A stretch of DNA of 64,000 nucleotides from Bactericera cockerelli (Eukaryota > Arthropoda > Insecta > Hemiptera > Triozidae), in contig CM044958.1 in assembly GCA_024516035.1 (NCBI GenBank), forward strand, positions 48,565,828-48,629,827, given 5' to 3'. Each line of letters starts with the position of its first letter. Position 1 is the stretch's first letter. The translations under genes and the position numbers were made by a program. The notes under the pieces are model-generated. The model ran no database searches. It had not been told where the DNA came from and saw only the letters and a list, made by a program, of their open reading frames with translations. Positions 32,049 to 41,944 of this stretch are shown here, one piece after another.

Positions 32049-32550
32049 GTGTAAACAGGATATGTCGAGAACGGTAAGAGCTAGAGACTTGAAATTTGGT
32101 ATGCTAATTATAATTATACACCAGACGAACCACGAAACTTTTGGTTGCAATCGGCCGCAGACTGCGGCCGCAGGACCGCAAATATTGGCCGCAAGTGCCG
32201 CTTCTTTGAATTGGTTAAAGATACAAAAAAATATTAGAGAACAATTATGTCTTAGATTAAAAAAATAATAGGGGTCTCTTCTGATCATTTTTTTGATATC
32301 TTGAACTTTTTGGACCTCGGCCCCAATTTACCGGTATTTTGGGGGGACCCGCTTTGATTAACTTTTTTATTATTTATCGTAGATGGGGGTTGTGACATAT
32401 CAAATCCAATGATTTTGAGGTGCTGATTACGAATTTGATATTGATTTTTAGCTAAATGTTACCTTTGAGTCACCAGTGGCTTTTGGTCCTGTTCCAATTC
32501 CTTATAATTATGATAAGGAAAGTCGTGTGATGTTTACACCAAATTTTTTT
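31881..32550 (+). mobile_element. P element copy 4
   Basis: It starts TACTTTCCTTATCCTATAAT and has a (CTGT)n array at about 32012-32047, CGGTAAGAGCTAGAGACTTG, CGGCCGCAG words, and ends GGAAAGTCGTGTGATGTTTA. It is nearly identical to P5 (46937-47638), including AAAGCCACTGGTGACTCA on the complement, which indicates a recent common source. Confidence 0.9.
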
Positions 32551-32611
32551 TTTATGTGCATGAAATAATAAATTGTTAACACTACATGGTCACTTGTAAA
32601 CATTTAGTTTG

Positions 32612-33214
32612 ATGAAGGGTAGTGAAAATGCCTATGACCCTAGCTCCACCAATTATCAAAGATTCTTTTGAGAATAAAAAATTATCAAAGCACAATTATT
32701 TATCAAAGAAATAATTTTTATACACAGCAGTTATGATAACATTATGAATTATAATTATTATTCTAATTTCTATTATTGTATTTTTTATAAATTGTGAGTC
32801 TAACACTAAACATATAATTATTTCATCAGAATTATGATCATAACAACCAAAGAAATTATTTGTCTCTCAGATTGAGGCTTATTTTCTCCATCACTTGTCG
32901 AAGCAATCAATACGTATTTTAAATTGTTTGTATTGGTGAGGTGGCCATGTTGTATGTAGTATATGTCAGTGTCATATCCACATATCCAGCAATTAGGGCT
33001 CTGCTGATGGAGAGATAGCATTTGTAGATGATTATGTGATGAGAGTGTGGAGATTGGAAACATTTGTAAATTACAATTAATTGTGATTATGAGTGTTGAA
33101 TAGTTAACTGACTCGCAGCATGGGGTTTTGTGTTGTGTGTTGTATTCGTACCAGGCTGTGTGTCATCTCTGAATGTGGTACTTGAAAGCTTCAAATTATG
33201 CGTTCAATAGCAGT
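32612..33214. other. AT-rich, no gene recognised
   Basis: GTGGCCATGTTGTATGTAG near 32943-32960 echoes words at 31122-31140 and 34341-34360 and may belong to an undefined repeat. Otherwise featureless. Confidence 0.35.
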
Positions 33215-33400
33215 TACACGAGTGTTATTATTATTAAAAACTTTATTAGATATAAAAGACATACATAAACTAATAATATGTACAATACAAATAATTATTA
33301 TAACAATGAAAAAATTGGAAACAATGTATGCAATAAAAGGAAAAAGAATAGAAATTAGAAAAATATGTATAAACATTATTGCCGGGAACCCACGTGCCTA
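33215..33400 (-). mobile_element. I-type element copy
   Basis: The plus strand shows the complement of the tail (GTGTTATTATTATTAAAAAC, TTTATTAGATATAAAAGACA) through AATAATTATTATAACAATGA, to ATAAACATTATTGCCGGGAA. Related to 34610-35205 and 12935-13200. Confidence 0.6.
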
Positions 33401-33702
33401 CAAGCCTACATATTATGATTATGAAAAAGTATTTCATTTAAAAAATTACAACTTATTTTGAAAAATGAAAGAAAAAACGCGACACCACCGGAAATTGAAC
33501 TGGGACCTCCTGCTTTCTAAATCCGTGTGATACCCGGAGTTAATCTTAATAGTAAAATTACTCGTACCTAATTATCTTCCAAATACAGTATGTATCATAA
33601 TAATTACTTTCTAACTTAATACTTAGGACACTTAGATAATAGGTATGTATATCTCACATTATGTAGAATTGTCATTTATTTAGTATGTAACGGCTTGAAC
33701 AG

Positions 33703-33850
33703 CCCGCAGTAGCTTGATCGATAAGGCGGCGGACTTGTAATCGGAGGTCGGTGGTTCAAGTCCCAAGTTGGGCAAATAATTTTTTAGTAAAGCGAGTTTG
33801 AGTAGTTGTGATATCACGATTGAAAATATTATGACTAACACAAATATGTT
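33703..33850 (+). mobile_element. SINE-C copy, best preserved
   Basis: The head reads AGTAGCTTGATCGATAAGGC, GGCGGACTTGTAATCGGAGG, TCGGTGGTTCAAGTCCC. The body reads TTTAGTAAAGCGAGTTTGAG, TAGTTGTGATATCACGATTG and ends ACACAAATATG. A tRNA-like anticodon arm (GACTTGTAATC) and box B are visible; the 3' body marks a SINE. Confidence 0.87.
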
Positions 33851-34609
33851 GATTTTTAAGAACTTTAAACAACTCGATTTACAAGTTGCATTTAACATTC
33901 ATTTATTTATTTATATTACAATTTACGGAAATACAATATTAATATTACATTCTGCCATTAACATGGTGGTATAATCATGCAAAATAACATCCGGAGTAGA
34001 CCGAAAAATTTAGCAATGTCACAATCCCTTGCTAAAATTATTCGTGCTCACTATTCGAACCACCAACCTTCAGGTTACAAGTCGGTATACTCTCAATACC
34101 TCCGTGATAGAACAAAAATGAATACCTGAAATGTAACAATGTTGTATTACACATCAATATGACAACTTTCATTTCATACCAAACAACCAGAACTAATTTT
34201 ATTTTCAATGTGACATTGTACTAACAACAAACATGTAGCAATATTTATTTTACCAGTCATAACGTTTCATGTTAAAAGTGCGATTTGTTGTAAAATTACA
34301 TATAAGTAAGCCATAAAAATTGTTTGAAAAAGTTAACAAGTGGCCATATTGTACCTGCTTTGTTCTGGATACACTTGGCAATTGTAAACAAAAATTGAAG
34401 AAGAAAAATGGACTGCAAGATACATAATGGATGTTTCGTAGAATCCATTCATTGTACGAATTTATGTCAGTAATACACACACCATTATATGTGTTATCTA
34501 CACTGCCTATACAAATTGTCGCATGGATCAGATAGGTATAGTATACCTGGATCCTAGATGTCATTTACATACCTAATCATATACATAGTATGGTTAATTT
34601 ACATATATG
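33851..34609. other. No gene; one decayed tRNA-like scrap
   Basis: TTCGAACCACCAACCTTCAG at 34055-34074 is a SINE-C-like head (complement). The remaining sequence is AT-rich. A 104-codon minus-strand frame (34250-34564) has no recognisable motif. Confidence 0.4.
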
Positions 34610-35205
34610 TATTATTATTAAACACTTTATTAGATATACGATTAAAAAGACATATGTACATTGTACATTGTATACAGTACAAATAGTTATTATAACAATT
34701 AAAAAATGTAAACAATATATACAATAAAAAGAAAAAAAGAGTAGAAAAATATATATTTAAACATATCGCCTCTGACAATACAAAGAGGCGTAAACCACAA
34801 ATTTTTGAAATCGTTTTTATTGCTTAGATTGAGTCTACTTGTGCTATATTTTGTTCTCACAAATAGACGTAACCCAATTATAATCCAAAGAAAAGATACA
34901 ACAAAAATTAAAATCAGGCGTATCCCTCATTTTCTCTTCTTCAGACAAATCAAATAGGTGTAAATCAATAGTCACAGTTAAATAATCAAATTTGGCAACA
35001 GAAAAAGTTCGTATGGTCATTCACGGGTACAGGGAAGTGATAATGTTCCTACCGTGAACAGAAAATTTATGCACAAGAAAACTCATTTTGACTCTCCTGT
35101 AAAATTTCGAAAATGTGGTTTACGCCTCTTTGTATTGTCAGAGGCGAATATGTCATAACTAAAAGGCGGGGTTATTGCCTATGGAAATTTCTTCCACCCA
35201 ACCCA
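34610..35205 (-). mobile_element. I-type element split by a MITE
   Basis: The tail side (TTATTATTAAACACTTTATT, AGATATACGATTAAAAAGAC) at 34612 and the head side (GTCATAACTAAAAGGCGGGG, TTATTGCCTATGG, TTCTTCCACCCAACCC) at 35151-35203 are separated by the element at 34767-35146. Confidence 0.75.
34767..35146. mobile_element. MITE with about 33-bp TIRs
   Basis: CGCCTCTGACAATACAAAGA..GGCGTAAACCACA at 34767-34799 is inverted at 35113-35146. ATAT abuts both ends after allowing one base, a possible target duplication. It is 380 bp with no coding capacity and is inserted into an I-type element. Confidence 0.83.
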
Positions 35206-35539
35206 ATATGTAGTTATCTAGCCTACATTTTCTAGCTATCATTCACTTATTTTTAACCTTTGAAATATATTATTTAAAAAGCTGTACAATTGAACACTTG
35301 CTCAATACTGGGAAAACAAAATTTAATCCATAAACTTGGGTTTAACTACACTCTTCAAACTATTCCAATTTTTCTTTCTTTTGTTGTACTTCTTTTACAA
35401 TAACAAATTAATGTTATTTACAAGTCAATCTGGACACGTTATAATAATAATAATCATCATAACTTTGATTTTTATGAGACAATTATTGTTGGTCTTGCCA
35501 TTTCTTGTCTTGAGTCCACCGCTGATCAACTAATCTGAG
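35206..35539. other. No gene recognised
   Basis: A short hydrophobic frame at 35336-35533 is rich in Phe/Leu/Ile because of T-rich DNA. Nothing supports it as a gene. Confidence 0.4.
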
Positions 35540-35800
35540 CGCACGGCAGTGCGCCAGGCCAAGTTCCAGCAAGCACGGCAGTGTATCTTTACACGAACCG
35601 ATTCACCCGGTTTTTCACACCCTCATATCTTCGGTTCAATTGATCATAGAGATATGAAATTTGGAACAGAGATTGTCCTAATATCATTAAAAAGACATTA
35701 AAAATTTAAAGACTCTATGCAAAAAACTTTCAGAGGAATGTAATTTTGAAATTTGCGATTTTGATACTGACTGACTGACTGACTGACAGATCATCAAAAT

Positions 35801-36440
35801 TATGAGGCACTTCCCGACTACCTAGAAAGCTGAAATTTTGCATGATTGTAGGGTTTATTGTAAAAGTAAAGGGAAAAAATCTGAAAACCGGAATTTTTTC
35901 ACTTATCATGGTGTAAAACGGTGTCGTTTTAGGGAGAAAATATATAATCGATTATTGATCTAAATTATGAAGCACTTCCCGACTACCTAGAAAGCTGAAA
36001 TTTTGCATGATGGTAGGGTTTATTGTAAAAGTACAGGGAAAAAATCTGAAAACCGGCACTTTCGCACTATTTCTGCTGTTAAACGGTGTCGTTTTAGGGA
36101 GCACTATATTATGTATATAAATTATGAGGCACTTCCCTACTACCTAAAAAGCTGAAATTTTGTATACTGGTAGGGTTTATTGTGAAAGTACTGGGAAAAA
36201 TCTGAAAACCGGAACTTTCGCACTTATCATGCTGTTAAACTGTTTTATTTTAGGGAGGAAGTATATACTCGATTATGCATATAAATTATGAGGCACTTCC
36301 CTACTACCTACAAAGCTGAAATTTAGTATGGTGCTAGGGTTCATTGTAAAAGTATAGGGAAAAATCTGAAAACCGGCATTTTCGCACTATTTCTGCTATT
36401 AATCGGTGTCGTTTTAGGGAGCATATTAAAGTGAATAATC
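35801..36440 (+). repeat. Satellite S2, 157-165 bp units (copy 2)
   Basis: Four diverged units share AAAGCTGAAATTTTG and GTGTCGTTTTAGGGAG with S1. Here the unit ends in AAAACCGG, while S1 units read AAAAGTTCTGC, so S1 amplified from a shortened variant. Confidence 0.9.
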
Positions 36441-36507
36441 TTGAAATTTTTAATAAAAAATAATGAAACGTGCTGGGAAACGAACCATTTACAAAAAGTA
36501 ATGATAT

Positions 36508-36979
36508 CCCACAAAAAAACTACCGTTAAAAAAAGGGCCAAGTTCCAGAACTCCTATCCAAAAAGGTTTCGCCTATGAATGCAGTGATATCTTGTTTGCG
36601 GCCAAGTTATCTTGGTACTAAACTATTTCTTTTATTAAACCCCGTTTTCTCAGTTCCTCATTTGGTATGTTTTTAAATGCAAAATATCCTCTAACTTGGC
36701 CAGTTTTATGCCATCGGTTGAATAGAATATTACGACTATATGTATAGGTACAGAATAACAATATAACCATCACAAGGAGCGACACTGGCCAAGTTAGAGG
36801 ATAGTTTGCATTTAAAAACATACCAAATGAGGAACTGAGAAAACGGGGTTTAATAAAAGAAATAGTTTAGTACCAAGATAACTTGGCCGCAAACAAGATA
36901 TCACTGCATTCATAGGCGAAACCTTTTTGGATAGGAGTTCTGGAACTTGGCCCTTTTTTTAACGGTAGTTTTTTGTGGG
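36508..36979. mobile_element. Palindromic element Z2
   Basis: It has the same inverted arms as Z1 (GGGCCAAGTTCCAGAACTCC and its complement near 36920-36955). The loop is about 85 bp shorter, deleted after ATATAACCAT. Arm symmetry is better kept here (TTAAATGCAAA on both sides). Confidence 0.88.
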
Positions 36980-37207
36980 ATCGTTTTCTCTCTGGTGACC
37001 TCAGAAGCGCGTTTAATCGCTGACGATAGACTCCTATTGCTTTGTTTGGCCATCATAATCATAGCATCCGGCCTCAGTGCGGCAAATAGTTCAATCAGGT
37101 CTGAATGAATCAAGTGCCAGTGACCAGAGCTATCGGCTACTCTGCCTCCGTAATAGAGTGGAACAGACCCGTAGGGCGTAGGAATAGGACCATCTATTTT
37201 TTTTCTG
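36980..37207 (-). pseudogene. Unidentified coding-like fragment ending at palindrome Z2
   Basis: I do not recognise this protein. On the minus strand an open frame of about 70 codons runs from a TAA near 37215 to the Z2 border. It has ordinary amino-acid variety: PTPYGSVPLYYGGRVADSSG, then HWHLIHSDLIELFAALRPDA, then a basic SSAIKRASEVTREK stretch. This differs from the Leu/Ser/Lys-rich artefact frames elsewhere. The frame continues into Z2 only by chance. It may be the remnant of a mobile-element gene interrupted by Z2, or part of an unseen exon. Confidence 0.4.
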
Positions 37208-37319
37208 AGATTTTTTTAGTTTTTTTTTCCCTCAATAAACTTTAGCAACAGACAATAAGGGTAGGTATACCTTCAAAAGATAAAAATCTTGTGGTGAAGG
37301 TGGGGATTTCGTTAGTTTA

Positions 37320-37560
37320 CCGTTTGTGACTCTTGTCCATTGAGTAGATCCTGAGTTCGATTCCCGGTTGGGGCAGAATTTTCTAACAGAAAAGTTCCCT
37401 CCGAACACTTGAGGCCGGTATTTCCGGCCCAACGCAGGCTGAGTAAGGTTTATATGGGTAGGTAGTAAGACTACCATCGAATGGAGGGTAAAACCCCCGT
37501 CCTGACTATCTCAAATAGGGACGTTAAAACCGAATAGAATCAACTGGTCACGATTTAACA
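37320..37560 (+). mobile_element. SINE-E copy 3
   Basis: TCCTGAGTTCGATTCCCGGT (box-B region) and GGGGCAGAATTTTCTAACAG are followed by the core (GTATTTCCGGCCCAACGCAG, CGAATGGAGGGTAAAACCCC, GGGACGTTAAAACCG) and the tail ATAGAATCAACTGGTCACGA. Confidence 0.87.
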
Positions 37561-37644
37561 GAGGTCGGTGTGATAATTGGGGTTGCTCTTGTGGAACTCT
37601 AATAATAATAATAACGCAGTTATGAACTAACTTTCCAGTATATA

Positions 37645-37860
37645 GGTGCCCTGGTAGTCAAGTGGTTAAAATAGTCTGTTAATCCAGGTAGCGTAGGGAT
37701 CCGTTGGTTCGAATCCCACCCAGTGTATGAATTTTTCCTCATTAATTTGAGTTTGTGCCCACATAATAATAAGACTCTGAGGGTTAGGTGGTAGAAAAAA
37801 CTTTGAACATTAATCTTGCCCGTGTGGGTTACCTTTCACTTAAGAGTATACGAAAGTACG
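37645..37860 (+). mobile_element. SINE-A copy
   Basis: GGTAGTCAAGTGGTTAAAAT, CCAGGTAGCGTAGGGATCCG, TTGGTTCGAATCCCACCCAG, TAATAAGACTCTGAGGGTTA and TTACCTTTCACTTAAGAGTA lie in order. A short head deletion removed the GCGC word. Confidence 0.88.
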
Positions 37861-38004
37861 TAGTAACTGAATTCTCATCCACAGAAGGGAAGAGCCGCCC
37901 CTGGTTTAAAATAAATTAATTCAAATTAATGAGTCATGCCCCTGGTCGTCTGAATCTCATGCCCAGTGAGCGCGATCATTTAGCCTGACCACTGTTGGGT
38001 CCAG

Positions 38005-39200
38005 GCTTCTCAATTAACAATCTTGTTAAATAGTTTGTTAAATGATGACCAATTTATTATTTTTATTTAGAAAAAACGGATTTCATTTGCATTCCTACTA
38101 TAAAGCATTTGTGGTGACCGTTTTCAATCAACTATCTTGTTAAATAGTTTGTTAAATGATGACCAATTTATTATTATTATTATTTAGAAAAACGGATTTC
38201 ATTTGCATTCCTACTATAAAGCATTTGTGGTGACCGTTTTCAATAAACTATCTTGTTAAATAGTTTGTTAAATGATGACCAATTTATTATTATTATTATT
38301 TAGAAAAACGGATTTCATTTGCATTCCTACTATAAAGCATTTGTGGTGACCGTTTTCAATAAACTATCTTGTTAAATAGTTTTTTAAATGATGACCAATT
38401 TATTATTATTATTATTTAGAAAAACGGATTTCATTTGCATTCCTACTATAAAGCATTTGTGGTGACCGTTTTCAATAAACTATCTTGTTAAATAGTTTGT
38501 TAAATGATGACCAATTTATTATTATTATTATTTAGAAAAACGGATTTCATTTGCATTCCTACTATAAAGCATTTGTGGTGACCGTTTTCAATAAACTATC
38601 TTGTTAAATAGTTTGTTAAATGATGACCAGTTTATTATTATTATTTAGAAAAACGGATTTGATTTGCATTCCTACTATAAAGCATTTGTGGTGACCGTTT
38701 TCAATTAACTATCTTGTTAAATAGTTTGTTAAATGATGACCAATTTATTATTTTTATTTAGATAAACGGATTTGCTTTGCATTCCTATAACATTGCATTT
38801 GTGGTGACCGTTTTCGATTAACAATCTTGTTAAATAGTTTGATAAATGATGACCAATTTATTATTATTATTTAGAAAAACGGATTTGATTTGCATTCCTA
38901 CTATAAAGCATTTGTGGTGACCGTTTTCAATTAACTATCTTGTTAAATAGTTTGTTAAATGATGACCAATTTATTATTTTTATTTAGATAAACGGATTTG
39001 CTTTGCATTCCTATAACATTGCATTTGTGGTGACCGTTTTCGATTAACAATCTTGTTAAATAGTTTGATAAATGATGACCAATTTATTATTATTATTTAG
39101 ATAAACGGATTTGCTTTACATACCTACTATGTAGCATTTGTGGTGACCGTTTACAATTGACTATCTCTTTAATAATTTGATAAATGATGGACGTCTAAAA
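38005..39200. repeat. Minisatellite, 113-116 bp units, about 10-11 copies
   Basis: The word AATGATGACC occurs at 38041, 38155, 38271, 38387, 38503, 38619, 38732, 38845, 38958 and 39071, and as AATGATGGAC at 39183. Period differences come from an internal (ATT)n run. Early units carry TTTCATTTGCATTCC and ACTATAAAGC. From 38732 units alternate with a variant reading TTGCTTTGC and ATAACATTGC, giving a dimeric higher-order pattern. Confidence 0.96.
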
Positions 39201-39640
39201 TCTGATAGATTTATAATATTAGAAATCGACGTTCTCTTGACCTTAGCAAAGAGGCGTTCTTAAGGGTTGGATGGCAGAGATTGCCATAGGCCATAATCAT
39301 GCCTTTTTTACATTTATTGTAATTACTTACTTTGATGTCATATAAAGAGTCTTATTATTATTATAATTGGAAATATTGTGCTTGTTTTTGTAAAAAAAAA
39401 AAAAATTGCTCTGTTTACCTATTATTTTAAAACGGCAATTTTCATAATAATCAGCCTCATTGATACGATGTAGGTACTTATTTCCATCGGGAAATTTCAA
39501 TCCTCAGAGAGAGGATGCAAAGGAAGAGGCATGGCCGCAATGATCGGACGAGTGAGTGGGTTAGTATCCGCACTGCTCATTCAATGAGCTAATGTGCCAC
39601 TTCCTGCAGTGCCCCCCTCTTCACTGACCTTTACCACTTA
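39201..39640. other. No gene; I-type and Q-type scraps
   Basis: AGGGTTGGATGGCAGAGATTG at 39259-39279 is an I-family terminus. TTGGAAATATTGTGCTTG at about 39367-39384 recalls family Q. Nothing else. Confidence 0.4.
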
Positions 39641-39774
39641 ACTGTCCTGTGCACACACGTCTCGGGCACAATGGTAGTGTTCATCATGCTGTGTTCACAG
39701 AGATGAAATATACTGGGTGTCCCAACTGTGCGTCACTTCGGCGCGGCGTCGCAAACATTATTTATAATAATAAT

Positions 39775-40173
39775 AATATCGCCTTATTGGCGATATAAAA
39801 ACTGCCCAATTAGGACTATTAAGTCCCATTATTCCAGCAGTAAGCCCAAGATATAAGGGTTGGGTTAAAGAGATTGCAACAGGTAATAACCCCGCCCTCT
39901 AGGTAGGACTTTAGCTTCTTTCTCTTTTTTGTTCTTGTTTCTTTGCTTAATCTATTTAATTTTCCTTTTTAATTTCATTGTATTTTACTGTATATATATT
40001 TTTGTTCTATTACCTAATAAAGCTTACTATAATAATAATAAGACGTAATATTATATGTGGTAAAAATCCCAAATGGAAGATAACTTGTCATGTCCCGGCT
40101 GGGTTTCGAACCCGCGACCTCTAGTATCTGTGGATTTACAGAGTGCCGCCTTTACCACTGAGCTACCGGACAA
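39775..40173 (-). mobile_element. SINE-H copy split by an I-type element
   Basis: TAAGTCCCATTATTCCAGCA and GTAAGCCCAAGATA at 39817-39853 continue only after 40040 as ATATGTGGTAAAAATCCCAA, GATAACTTGTCATGTCCCGG and the tRNA-like head complement (CCTTTACCACTGAGCTACCG). Confidence 0.82.
39855..40045 (+). mobile_element. I-type element, complete copy inside SINE-H
   Basis: It starts AGGGTTGGGTTAAAGAGATT, then GGTAATAACCCCGCCCTCTA, and ends AATAAAGCTTACTATAATAA with a TAA tail. AAGATATA before and AAGACGTA after are candidate 8-bp target duplications. This copy shows both ends, giving a length of about 180 bp. Confidence 0.75.
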
Positions 40174-40445
40174 TTTGTGTGATTTTGCACTTTTTTCCAA
40201 GAATTTTTTCTCATTTATGCATGTGCAAACAAGTCGGATACAATGACAGTATTTATCATGATATTTTCAGAGAGATTAACATATACAGGGTGTCCCAAGC
40301 ATACGTCGCGTGGGTGTCGACAAAATGATTCGTGTGATTTTTTTCCATGATCTTATCCATTTATCTTTCTCTCTATTAAAATGTACACCAGGTCTAATAG
40401 ACAGTATTCATCATACTGTGTTCACATTTATGAAATAAACAGGGC

Positions 40446-40920
40446 CTCCTTGCTATTATTCGCCTAATTTATCAACGAGCTTTCTGAGAAAAAAAATTCC
40501 GACATTTGCAATACTGATTCCATGTATTACCAATTGCAAAAAGGCGGATTTTTATAAGGAATTGTAGAAAATTTGATAACACGTTAAAAATGGCTGCCAA
40601 GACGTGGTTCGATTAAATAGTCTCTCTGTAAAAAACCACATCAGCACTATAATTAATTTTTTTTGAGGTGAAATTTAATAACTTTAACTCCACCCTGTCA
40701 GCGAAACTATTGGGTCCTCATTACACCTAATTTGCATATTTATTGGTCCTTAACAACTCGTAAACTTAATATACAGGGTGGTTTTGTTAGGAGGTGACAA
40801 AAACTATAGTGAATTCTACAGACTGAAGTCAATTTAATTATGATAAGTCAACAGAATTACGTCCTAATAACAACATTTATGTACCAGACACAAAACACGA
40901 TCTTCCTAATATAACATCGT
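40446..40920. other. No gene; TACAGGGTGG word
   Basis: TATACAGGGTGGTTTTGTTA at 40771-40790 looks like a DNA-element terminus. No inverted partner was found. Confidence 0.35.
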
Positions 40921-40927
40921 CTTATTT

Positions 40928-40992
40928 GCCTGACTTGGGTTTCGAACTAGCGACCTCCAGGTTGAGAGTCCGCTGCCTTATAGATGAAGCTT
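40928..40992 (-). mobile_element. SINE-C-like head fragment
   Basis: GGGTTTCGAACTAGCGACCT, CCAGGTTGAGAGTCCGCTGC and CTTATAGATGAAGC match the complement of a SINE-C head. Confidence 0.6.
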
Positions 40993-41636
40993 TTTTCTTC
41001 TTCAATTAATTACTTTTTTGATTAACAAAACATAACAATCAACAATGAAAGAAATAGATAAAATGAGCTACTGATGAGGTCGGTGTAAACTTCATTTTAT
41101 TTAGCAGTTTTATTCCGTACAGACACACGTGTACGACTGGTGGTACACACGGTCGTCAAAGTGTGAATAGTCATCCATGACTCTTTAGTTATTTAAAATT
41201 TGTCATTTTCTATTTTAGTGTGAAAATATGACTTTTTTCAAGAAATTTGCAAAAGATGACGTTTTAGTATGATGTCATGACTTCATGACATTTGACAAGC
41301 TCTGCTAATTACACGTGTGGATCTAGATTCTAGAGGTGTCAGTAGTCAAGTTTCGACCTGATTAGCCGCGGCCTTTGCTATATGTCTTAGTAGGACATAG
41401 TGTCAATGAATGACTTGGCCCAACAACATTTCCCCACACTTACGGCTTTGAATTAATAAGCCGGAGGTAAAGTTATGTATTCGGTACACCGTTTGATGTC
41501 ACTTGAATGAAACGCATTACCATAATTGCTTATCTCAATCGAACAGTCGAACATGGTCCAATTGTTGGGTGACCCACCCAATGCATCGGTTTTTCCTCGT
41601 TAATTTGAGAGAAACACCGACGTCTATTTAGAACTA
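40993..41636. other. No gene recognised
   Basis: AT-rich with no repeat partner identified, except ACCCACCCAATGCATCGGTT near 41572, a SINE-A scrap. Confidence 0.35.
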
Positions 41637-41903
41637 TTGTGACCAGTTGATTGTATCTGGTTTTAACGTCCTGATAAGTAGTCAGGACGCGCGGCTTTAC
41701 CCTCCATTCGCTTTGAATCGTTCCATCTACTCACTTTTACCTCACCCAGCCTGGGTAGGCCGGTATTTCCAGCCACACGTGTTTGGAGGGAAAATATTTT
41801 TATTCCAAAAGTCTGCCCCAACCGGTAATCGAACTCGAGACGTCTAGCTCTAGACTATGGGCACTTGGGCAGTAGTCACAACCATTGCACCACGGAGGTT
41901 AGC
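41637..41903 (-). mobile_element. SINE-E copy 4
   Basis: The plus strand shows the complement of the tail (TGTGACCAGTTGATTGTATC, GGTTTTAACGTCCTGATAAG), the core (TACCCTCCATTCG, ACCTCACCCAGCCTGGGTAG, GCCGGTATTTCCAG) and the tRNA-like head (CAGTAGTCACAACCATTGCA). A 12-bp duplication (CTAGCTCTAGAC) sits in the head. Confidence 0.87.
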
Positions 41904-41944
41904 CACTGACAGTCTAAATAAAGCATGTATATTTGGATCAATAA

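Larger units (their letters stand above)
31109..32601. repeat. Large palindrome: two P elements head to head
   Basis: P3 (31191-31836, minus) and P4 (31881-32550, plus) are opposed with about 45 bp between their hairpin ends. The symmetry extends outward: TTATACAAGTGACCATGTTG at about 31111-31130 is the complement of ACTACATGGTCACTTGTAAA at 32581-32600. This suggests either a palindromic duplication or insertion of two copies into an existing inverted repeat. Confidence 0.8.
35540..36979 (+). mobile_element. Composite element copy 2: leader, (GACT)n, satellite S2, palindrome Z2
   Basis: A leader of about 230 bp contains ATCATAGAGATATGAAATTT, which resembles the P-element word AGCTAGAGACTTGAAATTTGG. 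It ends in a (GACT)n array at about 35768-35787. Four core units of 157-165 bp start at TATGA(G/A)GCAC (35801, 35966, 36123, 36287). A joint AGCATATTAAAGTGA leads into palindrome Z2. The joint, satellite and palindrome recur at 1-1298. Leader, microsatellite and about 160-bp tandem core is the layout of bivalve 'pearl' and Helentron-associated elements; that comparison is from memory. Confidence 0.72.
39640..40445. repeat. Three diverged direct repeats with TACAGGGTGTCCC-like ends
   Basis: A unit containing ATTCATCATACTGTGTTCAC and ATGAAATATACAGGGTG-like words occurs at about 39660-39740, 40200-40300 and 40330-40450. Each ends at (TA)CTGGGTGTCCCAA, CAGGGTGTCCCAAGC or CAGGGCCTCC. The first and second are separated by SINE-H at 39775-40173. 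Confidence 0.55.

Noticed and set aside
38005..39200. CRISPR-like array
   Set aside because: Units are contiguous repeats without unique spacers, and the sequence is eukaryotic.
41647..41847. 66-codon frame ending in PTGNRTRDV
   Set aside because: It is a translation of the SINE-E core and head, also seen as another frame at 3411-3635.
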